Shown here in pieces: positions 20,256 to 29,789 of a stretch of 64,000 nucleotides of DNA. Every line of letters starts with the position of its first letter. The first letter of the stretch is position 1. The notes under the pieces are model-generated. The model worked only from the letters and a program-made list of their open reading frames with translations, was not told the origin of the DNA and did not search any database. The position numbers and the translations under genes were made by a program. The stretch comes from Platanthera guangdongensis (Eukaryota; Streptophyta; Magnoliopsida; Asparagales; Orchidaceae): the NCBI GenBank assembly GCA_039583875.1, contig CM077163.1:232244646-232308645 (forward strand), given 5' to 3'.

Positions 20256-22475
20256 TTAAGAGGTATTATCATCTACATCATCCCCTCCCATTATCTCGGA
20301 ATCCTTCTCCTCGTCGGAGAGGCTCCGCCTCTCCAATCTAGCTTGCGCAGCCACAAAAATCATCTTTTCCACCCTCGTCCTCGCCGCCGGTGACCTCTGC
20401 GCCACCGCAAGTAGCCCTGACCCGCACCTGACACGGCAGGCCGTGGCGTGAAGGAAGATCAGGCGCACCGCCACTTTGCCCAGCGACCTTAGATCACTAA
20501 GGCAAGTCTCCCACACCAATCTGCTGCTCTGCGGATTAGCCACCCTCATCTTCCCCGTCGCCGGGTCCGTCTGTTTCACCTGAACCGCCTGAGCGTAGAG
20601 CGGATCGAGGCCCTCTGTTCTCCACTTCATGAGCTCCATGAGCACAATGTGGGCTTCTTCCCTTGACACCAGCCTCGTTATCAGCCTGTCGACGTCCTTC
20701 TCCTGCTCCGGCGACAAGAACTTGAAGGGGGGAAGGTATTTGCCGCTTGCGTCCTTGGTTAGATACAGGGGATCCAGAATGAAAGCCGCCGACCACGCCG
20801 GGTGGTAGTTCTTCTTAAACTGCCGTTCGATGATGCGGTCGACGGCGACGGCTTCGAAATCCACGAACTTGGCTCGCCAAGTCTTCACCTTTCCCCGCAT
20901 TTCATCCCATAAAGGTAGGCATTGGCCGAGCAGAGGCCTATCGGCTTCCATTTCTTTAGTCATGTTCTCGAACGACTTGGTAAGGGAATGGGCGGCTCGC
21001 AGCTCGTTCCAGAATCTCGCTCCTCGGATCATTTCGGCGAGCTCCCTCGCCGTCGGATCTTCGAGGCAGAGGAGCTTGAAGTCCTCGTCGAGAGTGGCGG
21101 ATTGCAGGGGATGAGAGGATGACATCACGTCTTCCAGCATTGTGAGAAATAGGCTGAAATTGTTGCCGGCGGCGGAGCCGGAACCGCCGGAGGGAAGGGA
21201 ATGGAGAAGGTGGGAATGGTTGAGCTCTTGAAGCTGGTATTTTTGGAGGATGAAGCGGGCCGAGGAGTGGGAATTGAAGAAGTCGGCGAGGCGGGAGCAT
21301 TTGGCGGCGGCGGACTGGAAGAGAGGGAGGTCGCGGGTCAAGTGTTTGATGAGGCTGCGAAATCCTTGAACCTGGCAATGGACGTTGACCATCAAGTGGT
21401 TCTCTGTTTCCAGATTGCGGAGAGCTTTTGATTTGAAACGGTCGGCGACAATGCCGGCGCAGCGATGGGGAGCGCCGCCGGAGATATGGGCGACAGCGTC
21501 GCGGAGGACGTCCTCGGCATAGTCGGAGGGTGGGCGTGAGGCGGTGAGCATCGCGCGGTGGAAGATGGTGGTTCCGTTGGGGAGATTGACGGCGAAGCTT
21601 ATAAGGCTCTGTTCGGCGGCGGCGGGGGTGGTATTCCAGCCGGCAGAGTCGACCTGGAAGAAGAGGGCGTCGCGAGCGCGGGCGGCAGATTCGGCACACG
21701 CTTCGTGGAAGCGAGAATTTAGGAGTGGGCCGACTAAACGGCGGGGAGAAAGAGCGGGGAGGCCAACTTGTTGGAAGAATGCTCGGAGCTTGGGGTGTTC
21801 GAGGGAGGAAGGGGAGGCGGCGGCGGCGCCGGTTTCGATGAGCCAATCTGCAAGGAGGTCAATGGCGGCGTCGGCGAGAGGCTTGGGGAGTGCCGCTCCA
21901 GGCGAAGCTTTGGGACTTTTTAACCGCTTGACGCTGTCCTCGAGCAAGGCGAGCGCGCCGAGATCCTCCTTCCCACCTGAGAGCACGAGACGGTGATGAG
22001 GCGCCGGTAGTGCAGGCGGCGGGGAAGAAGAGAAAGCAGCGTTCGTGTCGACGATGGCCAGATAGGAGGGTGAAGACGAAAGGTCGGCGTCGGAGGAGGC
22101 TATGGATGGGCGTTTTCCGCTGGGAGGACGAGAAGAGATTGGTTTAGGGGCAGCGGCGGAAGGACCGCCAGCCGAAGCGCCGGCAGCGGCGGCGCCGGAA
22201 TTGAAATTGGGGCAGCTGCCACGCTTAAAATGCTCAGAGGCGGTGCGCGAGGGGTTGGAAGCGGAGAAGACGGTGTCGCAAAGAGAGCACCGTAGCTTTA
22301 CAGCTTTGGGGAGATCAGAGTCAGGGCCATGGACGAGGACTGGCTCTAAATGAGCCCAATACCACGCCCCCTTCCCTTTCATCGCTTTGGTTCGAACCGA
22401 CGCCAGCGCATCATACCGCCTGCTCGCCGCCCTCGCCGTCACCTCCGCCGCCGCCGGCGAGTTATCCGCCGCCAT
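20256..22475 (-). CDS. BED zinc-finger, hAT-transposase-derived protein (739 aa), host-type gene
   Basis: A single intronless minus-strand frame, ATG at 22475 and TAA at 20256-20258. Residues 61-91 form a BED-type zinc finger (Cys63, Cys66, His82, Cys88) within LRCSLCDTVFSASNPSRTAS. Next comes a low-complexity Ala/Ser/Pro linker (about 95-165), then a DUF659/hAT transposase-like body (FFQVDSAGWNTTPAAAEQS, RCAGIVADRFKSKALRNLE, NSHSSARFILQKYQL) and a degenerate C-terminal hAT region (HPAWSAAFILDPLYLTKD, ELMKWRTEGLDPLYA). Proteins of this layout are conserved in plants as hAT-superfamily proteins (Arabidopsis At1g12380 type, from memory). No terminal inverted repeats are seen, the frame is intact and no neighbour is transposon-linked, so I call it domesticated. 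Role unknown; nuclear DNA binding is likely. Confidence 0.88.
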   Translation of the reverse strand: MAADNSPAAAEVTARAASRRYDALASVRTKAMKGKGAWYWAHLEPVLVHGPDSDLPKAVKLRCSLCDTVFSASNPSRTASEHFKRGSCPNFNSGAAAAGASAGGPSAAAPKPISSRPPSGKRPSIASSDADLSSSPSYLAIVDTNAAFSSSPPPALPAPHHRLVLSGGKEDLGALALLEDSVKRLKSPKASPGAALPKPLADAAIDLLADWLIETGAAAASPSSLEHPKLRAFFQQVGLPALSPRRLVGPLLNSRFHEACAESAARARDALFFQVDSAGWNTTPAAAEQSLISFAVNLPNGTTIFHRAMLTASRPPSDYAEDVLRDAVAHISGGAPHRCAGIVADRFKSKALRNLETENHLMVNVHCQVQGFRSLIKHLTRDLPLFQSAAAKCSRLADFFNSHSSARFILQKYQLQELNHSHLLHSLPSGGSGSAAGNNFSLFLTMLEDVMSSSHPLQSATLDEDFKLLCLEDPTARELAEMIRGARFWNELRAAHSLTKSFENMTKEMEADRPLLGQCLPLWDEMRGKVKTWRAKFVDFEAVAVDRIIERQFKKNYHPAWSAAFILDPLYLTKDASGKYLPPFKFLSPEQEKDVDRLITRLVSREEAHIVLMELMKWRTEGLDPLYAQAVQVKQTDPATGKMRVANPQSSRLVWETCLSDLRSLGKVAVRLIFLHATACRVRCGSGLLAVAQRSPAARTRVEKMIFVAAQARLERRSLSDEEKDSEIMGGDDVDDNTS

Positions 22476-23362
22476 TATAAATATCCTCTGTTTCCCCCTT
22501 TCCCCAACAAAAAGGCGGGCTCCTCTGTTATACTCGTCTCCTCCTGCGCCGTTTAGCTTCTACCATTGTTCCCGTTTCCGTCTCCGCTTCGGCTAGGCTG
22601 CCGGAGCACATGCAGGAAAATGGCTGCTGCTCGCCTGCTGCTGCAGCCGTCGTGTTCAAAGTTTCTACTACTCGTATGGCTTCGTGGAGAAGAAAAACTG
22701 TAGATTTTTCAGGGATGTGGGGAGTTTCTGAAGGGGGGAGGACATGGCAAAACAGAGAGGTTGACCGAACCTCCCTCTTTAGTGGATTTCGCTGAATGTT
22801 TCCGTGCGAACTTTAACGTTTGGAAATTTTTAGTGCCGCGTTCTGATCTCACGTGGTATTCTACCACACAAGTATGGATATTTGTACGTTGGCAGCTGCC
22901 ATTTTTGAAGCATTGTGTCTTCTTCCTCCTTCTTCCGGGTCCAACAAATACAGCTCCACCTGCTGCCCTTTTCTTTGCTCACAGCTCCTTTTTTCTGTTA
23001 CAGCTGTCACGTTATTTATATATTTGGGCACCAACACAGGCCTAGCTGATGCTGATTACTGAGGCTCTACGGCTACTAACGTTGATTAATAATTGTCAGC
23101 AAATTATTGTTCTCATTTTAACCGTCATTTTTTTAATTTTTTATATGAAATTTTGTTCTCAAACTTTTTCAGTCTGGGTTCTAGACTGCTAGCGTATAAT
23201 CGCATACGTGTTTTGAAATTAACGTTCGTTGTTGAAATCCTATTATTGATTTGGGCTATGATTACTATTATTTGTTTTGAATGATTAGTTTGACCCATTT
23301 TGTATAGCATAGGATCATATGTTTATTTCCAGGGTTGCTAATTCAGAAGAATTCTAGAGAAG
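22476..23362 (-). promoter_or_regulatory. Upstream region of the BED/hAT gene
   Basis: No ORF of interest. The 100 bp next to the start codon give a purine-rich leader on the minus strand, with TATTTATA directly before the ATG. Farther up the sequence is AT-rich to 23362, where the SIRE-A LTR begins. Any promoter must lie here; I see no clear TATA box at a normal distance. Confidence 0.35.
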
Positions 23363-23620
23363 TGTTGTACGACGAAGGCAGAATTCAGATTGACGGAAGC
23401 TGAGCTCAGTTCGATGAACTCAGAGTTCTAACTTTGAGTTTAGCTCGACAAACTCTGGGCTCCGTTCGACGAACGATGATCACAACTCAGAAGCTTAGTT
23501 CGACGAATTCCAAGCTCAGCTCGACGAACTCCAGGCTCAACTCGACGAATGTATTGCTCAGTTCGTCCAAGCTCTGTTCAACAAAGGTTAAGCTCAGTTC
23601 GACGAATTCCTTACTCAGTT
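23363..23620 (+). repeat. Array of GTTCGACGAAC-like palindromes in the SIRE-A LTR
   Basis: About nine copies of an 11-bp near-palindrome (GTTCGACGAAC, GCTCGACGAAC, GTTCGACGAAT and variants), spaced roughly 25-30 bp and often preceded by AGCTCA. The position in the LTR matches the GTGTCGACAC array of SIRE-B, but the sequence differs. Confidence 0.75.
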
Positions 23621-24458
23621 CAATGTTCAGACAGTTTTATATTCTGAAGGCAGAATGATTTTGAAAGCCTTAAATTCAGTCAGTTACACTCTGATATTTA
23701 ATGCTAATATTCTTAATAAATATAGTCGTTTCAGGTAACATTAAATATGCATTTATCACAGAGTTTAATTTTAATTTATTACCCAGAGCAGTTACAATTC
23801 TCAGAGATTTTTCAGGCGTTTCAGAATAGTTTTAATTCAAATGTTTTAATTCTTCTCAGAGATTATATATTATGATTATTATTGCTTAAAAGGGTTACAG
23901 TTTTAGGTGTTACCGACTTAGACACACACAGGAATTTTGGATAATCTGCCTCAGACTCTTCAAGAAACATCAAAATTTCATATTTGTCTGAAATTTCTAC
24001 TAAAGAGGAACAACACTCAAGAATGCCTACATCCTAAAGAATAGTTCACCTCTCTTGATCTCAAATTCTATTTAACTCAGGGGGAAGCTTTTTGCAACAT
24101 CAATCCGCTTAGTCTTCTCAGAGAAATTTGAAAGAGATGACAACATCAACTTTTAGTTTACTTCTTAAACTATGTACAAAGTTATAACTCACTTCAAAAG
24201 TTAACTCTTGGTTTATAAGTCACCCGATCAAAAGACTTAAGCTTGGTTTTTTGGGCACCTGATCAAAAGCTCAAAGGGGTGCTAGATCTCCCTTAAAAAT
24301 AGATCTTATGGTGGCATGACACATGAACAAAAACTTGTAGTGGATTCCTACCAGGGTGGTAGAAGAGTAAACGTACCCAGATTTATTGAGGAACTACTAT
24401 AAAAATCCTTGTGTCGTCTGTGATTGATTGCTTTCTTTATTTGTGTGCTGTGATTTTT

Positions 24459-24461
<3 letters not shown>

Positions 24462-24526
<65 letters not shown>
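24462..24526 (+). repeat. (TA)n microsatellite
   Basis: About 32 uninterrupted TA units inside the SIRE-A LTR. Confidence 0.95.
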
Positions 24527-24529
<3 letters not shown>

Positions 24530-24624
24530 TTAATTTAAAATCCGCTATAAAAATAAATCAAAGTTTTAAAATACTCTATTCACCCCCCTCTAGAGTAAAG
24601 TTAGATCTATCCCTCACTTTCAAT

Positions 24625-24636
24625 TGGTATTAGAGG
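24625..24636 (+). other. Primer-binding site of SIRE-A
   Basis: TGGTATTAGAGG, the initiator-Met type site with one C-to-T change, 2 nt after the LTR end. Confidence 0.7.
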
Positions 24637-24716
24637 TTGATTATTTGGTTTTACAGGCTAACACCTGAACCACCAGATCTGATAGATCTTATTTTCTCTA
24701 GTTTGTTTTTCTTATC

Positions 24717-26160
24717 ATGACACAAAATAAAGAGTATTCAAGCACTACTTGTGTTTGCAACCTTAATAAATTTGCATTATGGCAGACAAGGATTATGTTA
24801 TACATGAACTCTATTAATGAAGATATATACAATTCCATTTTGACAGGTCCACCTCAACCACTTGCAACAATAAGTACCAGTGCAGTACCACCTCCAGAGT
24901 GGACAGAAGCCCAGAGAAAAGCAAAAGTTGTTGATGCAAATGCTATGAACATATTAGCCCAAACCATGTCTGGTGACATCTTTCAGAAGGTTGATGGATG
25001 TCCCTCAGCAAAAGCTATCTGGGACTCCCTCAATGCAATGGTAGTTGGATCAGCTGATGAAAGAAAGGACAAAAGATCTCACCTGATTTCTCAATATGAG
25101 AATTTCAAAAGGGTGAAAGTGAATCAGTTGCAGATATGTACACAAGACTCAGTCTCATAATTAATGAGCTGAAATCTTTGGAAAAAGACATTACATTGAC
25201 AGAGGTCAATGATAAAATTCTCATGTGTTTCCCTAACATATGAGATTCAAGAATCTGGCCAATTAGAGAAGCCAGAAGTGTGAATGTAATAACAACTGAG
25301 ATTTTGTTGGGCAAGCTCAAATCTTATAAGCAACTCATCAAAACAAGGGAAGCTGAGCAAAAGACTCTACCCTCAATAAAGATGAAAAAGAGCATTGTTT
25401 CCCAAGCAACTGAAGAAGAACATGTTCCACAGAATGAAGATCTTATGGGTCTCATGGGTAAAAGGTTCTACAAGATAGCCAGAAAAGACTTCAGGAGAAG
25501 ATCATTCAGGAACCAAGACAAACCGAGGTATGACAAAACTCCAACTAAAAAAAATTATTTGTTATGGTTGTAGGAAATCAGGACACAATATTCCAGAGTG
25601 TCATGAAAATCAAAAGAAGGATAAGAAGAATGAGAAAGACTCTAAGAAGCACTCACACAAATCCTCTTCTAGTAAACACAAAAAGAAGGAGAGAGAGACT
25701 TTGATGTTGAAACATGGAGTGAATCAGACTCTGAATCTTCATCCAGTTCAAGTGAACATGAAGAAGAATTAAGAGCCAAAGAGGTTTGTCTGATGGCAAT
25801 TAATGCATCATGCAGCAATTCTGATGCTGAATCTGAGCCTAAAGAAGATCAAGTAATTTCTACCTTTGATTTTACTTCAGAACAATTTAAAATAGATTTT
25901 AAATTACTATGTAAAGATTTAATACAATCTGAGAAGGAAAAAAATTTCTCAGAGAAAAATTAATTGAATTAAATAAATTATCTTCAGAAAACATAAAACT
26001 TGAAGAAGAATTAAAAAATCTTAAGAAACAAGTAATTTCACTAGAAAACATATTATATGAGGCAAAGATGCTTGAAGAATCCCTTAATGGGAGAAGTATC
26101 AAACTGATGAATATCACAAACACAATCAATGCAAGACTAAATGACAAACTAGTCTTGAGA
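24717..26160 (+). pseudogene. gag of SIRE-A, broken
   Basis: The ATG at 24717 opens a copia gag (NKFALWQTRIMLYMNS, KAIWDSLNAMVVGSADERK) that shifts frame near 25130. It goes on through SLEKDITLTEVNDKI-like sequence and LLGKLKSYKQLIKTREAEQK to a CCHC knuckle CYGCRKSGHNIPEC at about 25563-25605. Lys/Ser-rich and Glu-rich helices follow in broken frames to about 26160. Frameshifts and stops are frequent, so it is inactive. Confidence 0.7.
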
Positions 26161-26820
26161 GCTTTATAAAGTTAAGCTCATTTTTTACAGAAAAATATTT
26201 TAACTACACCTATAAAATTTATTTCTGAAAAAAGAAAATAAAAATTAGAAGAAATAGATAAAGTTACTGAGGTTTTTCAAAAAAATAAACCAAATCAAAA
26301 TAAATTTTTTCATAAAAACTATGTTCAACAAAATTCATCGAACCGAGATCGACGAAATAAATATTATTCGTCGAACAGAGCTCGACGAACTATGAACACA
26401 AGATTTGAGTGTAACTATTCAACGAATGGTGTTCAACAAAATCAACATTATTTGTCGAACAGAGATCGGCGAACTCTGAACACAAAAAATGAATATTACT
26501 ATTATGTGAATAGAGCTCGACAAACTCACCACCATTTGTCGAACGTAGCTCGACAAAATCATTATAATTTATCGAACTCAAAATTTTCAGACAGTAATTT
26601 AAATTATTTTCAAAAAAAATAATCAAACACAAAGATTGAAAAATCATTTTACTGAGTGGATTATTCCTCATAGGAGATATCATCCACTTGATTATAAAGA
26701 TCAACCTGAATGTTCTTATATTTCTAATTATTATGAAAGAAAAATATGACCCAAGGTAATCTGGGTCAAGAACGCCTAATTTTTATTACAGGAAAAAAAT
26801 TATCCTACCACAGAGGAATA
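26161..26820 (+). repeat. gag-pol junction of SIRE-A with a second palindrome array
   Basis: AT-rich with no long frame. Between about 26320 and 26580 the TCGACGAA/TTCGTCGAA motif of the LTR array returns, here often as face-to-face pairs (TTCGTCGAAC-AGAG-CTCGACGAAC at about 26367; TTTGTCGAAC-GTAG-CTCGACAAAA at about 26535). The protease begins soon after, at 26828. Confidence 0.65.
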
Positions 26821-26822
26821 GT

Positions 26823-27565
26823 GGTATTTGGCAAGTGGATGCTCAAAACACATGATAGGAAGAAAAGCTAACCTAAATGACTTCAAGGCAAAGCTTGGAC
26901 CTAAAATCATCTTTGGAGACTCCAACTGCAGACAGACAACATGCTATGATAATGTCAAGGTTGGAGCAATTACCTTCAGGAAGGTAGCCTATGTGAAAGG
27001 TCTCAAGCATAATCTTATTTCCATCAGTCAATTATGTGATGAAGGATATCAAATATCTTTTAACAACTCATTATGTTTTATTACATCTAGTTTAAACAAA
27101 ATTGTTTTAACCGTGATTAAACAGGGTAATATTTACTGAGTTAATTTTAACTCTACAAAATCAGAAATCTGTTTGTTTAATCAAATAAGTAAAACAAATG
27201 AACTGTGACATAAAAGATTAGGGCATGTGAACTTTAGAACACTAACTAAGTTATCTAAGGACAACCTTGTCAGAGGACTACCTTCTGGTTCTTACAAGAA
27301 GGAAGGACTTTGCAGGGCCTGTCAATTAGGCAAGCAAATCAAAAGTAGTTTTAAATCCATATCTAAGAGTGATTCACCCAGAGTTTTGTATTTGCTACAT
27401 ATGGATCTTTTTGGATCTATTGCAATACAAAGTTTGAGAGGAAAGTCTTACACTTTAGTTATTGTAGATTATTTTTCAAGATTTACTTGGATGTTTTTTC
27501 TTAGTAACAAGTCAGATAGGTTTAAAGTTCTTACAGACTTTCTTAGGAACATCAAGATTGAGTAC
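26823..27565 (+). pseudogene. Protease and integrase N-part of SIRE-A
   Basis: The protease motif is WYLASGCSKHM (the Asp of DSG is replaced by Ala). Next come [22 protein letters not shown] and the integrase zinc-binding region HKRLGHVNFRTLTKL...CRACQLGKQ. The catalytic core starts with HMDLFGSIAIQ and ends at KIEY where SIRE-B is inserted. Stops at about 27138 and 27208 break the frame. Confidence 0.8.
27561..27565 (+). repeat. Target-site duplication AGTAC, left copy
   Basis: AGTAC directly before the SIRE-B 5' LTR; the identical copy is at 40732-40736. Joining the flanks restores the host integrase reading. Confidence 0.92.
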
Positions 27566-27711
27566 TGTTGGGTACATTGGTCAAATGTACCTGATTTGAA
27601 GAAGTCACACCCATCTCAATGATATACATCATAATGTATTTGATGTATGTTTGAGTTACTTGTGCAGGCTAAGAAAACACTGGACTGAAGCAAAAAAGTT
27701 TCTAAGTCCAT

Positions 27712-28617
27712 GTGTCGACACCCAGAGGGAAAGTGTCGACACTTAAGAAAGCTTGTGTCGACACCCAGACAAGCAGTGTCGACACTTGGAGTCATTGTGT
27801 CGACACCTGGGATGCAGAGTTGACACCAGATAGAAAGTGTCGACACTTGGAGCTGTGTCGACACTCAGTAAAGGAAAGTGCAGACAAAAAGTGTCGACAC
27901 AAGGAGCTGTGTCGACACCCAGTGAAGCTGTGTCTACACCAGAAAGTGTCGACACTTGGAGCTGTGTCGACACTCAGCAAAAGTCTGCAGAGTCTAAGTA
28001 CAAGTGTCGACACTCAACACAATGTGTCGACACTATGCAGAAGAGTCAGCATTTGAAGTAAGTGTCGACACTCAACACAATGTGTCGACACTATGCAGAA
28101 GAGTCAACATTTGAAGTATGTGTCGACACTCAGAACAATGTGTCGACACACAGCTAAAGACTCAACACTTGAAGAAAGTGTCGACACAAGGAGCTGTGTC
28201 GACACTTAGCCAAGAACAGAAAGAACAGCAAATTATTCTAAGTACAAGTGTCGACACTATGGGAATGTGTCGACACTCAGCTGGAGTTTCAACAAGAAGA
28301 AGATGTGTCGACACAAGGAGCTGTGTCGACACTCAGCAAGAATCAACATAAAAGGCTATGTGTCGACACCTAGAAGCAGTGTCGACACTTGACAGATTCA
28401 ACACAAGAAGTTGTGTCGACACAAAGGAGATGTGTCGACACTTAGAAGAATACAGTTAAAGAATGAAGAACAAGTACTTGTGTCGACACTCAATTTCAGT
28501 GTCGACACATGCAGAAGAATCTGTGTCGAGACATACAAGGAATTGTGTCGACACCTTGTAGACTTGTGTCGACACTTACACAACATGTGTCGACACTTGG
28601 ACTATAAGTGTCGACAC
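27712..28617 (+). repeat. GTGTCGACAC palindrome array, 5' LTR of SIRE-B
   Basis: About 33 perfect copies of the 10-bp palindrome GTGTCGACAC in 906 bp, plus a few one-base variants (GTGTCTACAC, GTGTCGAGAC, GTCTCGACAC). Spacing is irregular, about 15-45 bp. Frequent spacers are TTGGAGCT and AAGGAGCT. Each palindrome holds a SalI site and CpG. Confidence 0.95.
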
Positions 28618-28773
28618 TTAAAGACAGAAAGTCTCGACACTTATAAACAGTTAGAGATTTTCAAGAAGTGACTGGATGACTTGACAGCTGCCGATCCAGC
28701 CGGTCTACAACAACTGTCAGAGAAGTCAGAAGTCAGTTATGAACCGGACCAGCCGGTTATCATGAAGAAAGCC

Positions 28774-28783
28774 TATAAATAGG
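28774..28783 (+). promoter_or_regulatory. TATA box of the SIRE-B 5' LTR
   Basis: TATAAATAGG inside GCCTATAAATAGGC, about 155 bp after the last palindrome. Transcription would begin about 30 bp downstream. Confidence 0.7.
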
Positions 28784-29675
28784 CTCCCACAGTTTACAGA
28801 AATAGTGGTTATAAACAAGAGTTGTTAAAGTGGTTGATCATTTTATTGAAGTTCTATTCTAAGGATCAACACAAGAAGATCTTGCATTCCAACTGCAGAT
28901 CTAAGAAGTTGGAGAGAGAGGGCTCCTTCCAAGAAATCAGCCTCAGGAACTAGGCTGAGAAGAAGGATTCAGATTCAGTTCTGGGTCTTAAGTGGCAGAG
29001 GTCAAGGAACAACTGCAGAGGATTCAGCCTTATTCAGTTCTACTCAAGAACTTTGAAGAAAGCTAAGTTAGGGTGAATCCAGCTGAGTTCTTCCAAGAAC
29101 TCATCAAGAATCTCTCAACTCCCCTCCTGTAATTCTGAGTTGTAGAGTTATTATCTGTATTACATTTGTAACTTGTAGGATCCATTGGATCTGAGTGATT
29201 GTAAGCCTAAATTTATAAAGGCTGAGGGTAGGGCTTGTTAGCCTGAGTGTAGGAGATATAGATCTCTGAGTGTAGGCCTTGTTGGCTGAGTGTAGGCCTT
29301 GGTTGGCTGAGTGTAGGCCTTGATTGGCTGAGTGTAGGCTTTGGGATAAAGCTGAGTGTAAGGCTTTGGGCCTGAGGTAGGAACCAATTTGGGTTCTGAG
29401 ACAGTGGAGAAGTTTGGCCGAATCTAGTACACTGCTAGATAGGCGAAGGGGGAAAGTGGATGTACCCATATCTTGGGGAACCACTATAAATCACTGTGTG
29501 CTGTGCTGTGAATGTGCTGTGGATTAGCTGTATATGTTTGATTATTCCTGATTGCTGTAATAAACTAGTTAGAAATCTGGGATATAATTGTTTGGCTGCC
29601 AACAAAGTTAGAGAAGGATTAGGTCACCTATTCACCCCCCCCCCCTCTAGGTCTTTAGGTACCATATCTTTCAAA

Positions 29676-29688
29676 TGGTATCAGAGCC
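29676..29688 (+). other. Primer-binding site of SIRE-B
   Basis: TGGTATCAGAGCC, complementary to initiator tRNA-Met, 2 nt after the LTR end. Confidence 0.9.
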
Positions 29689-29789
29689 AGGTTCCTCAAA
29701 ACAAGGACTAACAGTCTGAGGAGATCCTGTTTGGCAGATTCACTGTAAGGCAATTCACAGATTCAAGAACTTCAAGAACATCAAGAAAC

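Larger units (their letters stand above)
23363..24622 (+). repeat. 5' LTR of SIRE-A
   Basis: Starts TGTTGTACGACG and ends CCCTCACTTTCA. The U3 part begins with a palindrome-like array (23363-23620). Homology to the SIRE-B LTR is visible around GGAACCACTATAAA (here GGAACTACTATAAA at about 24389) and at the C-rich terminal box. A (TA)n microsatellite lies at 24462-24526. The start is inferred from the SIRE-B pattern. Confidence 0.7.
27566..29673 (+). repeat. 5' LTR of SIRE-B
   Basis: TGTTGGGTACATTGG to ATATCTTTCA. It contains the palindrome array 27712-28617, the inverted repeat AACCGG-ACCA-GCCGGTT (about 28742-28758), TATAAATAGG at 28774-28783, a GAGTGTAGGCCTTG-TTGGCT minisatellite (about 29250-29345) and a C run before CTCTAGG. 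Confidence 0.93.

Noticed and set aside
20536..22353. Several plus-strand and minus-strand ORFs of 70-296 codons within the BED/hAT gene
   Set aside because: Shadows of a GC-rich coding sequence. The 739-codon frame explains the region with recognised motifs.
27700..28670. ORFs of 60-115 codons on both strands rich in VDT, CRH and VST, as if a repetitive protein
   Set aside because: They are the six-frame reading of the GTGTCGACAC palindrome array, which lacks stops in several frames. They overlap each other, lie in an LTR and recur at 38796-39730.
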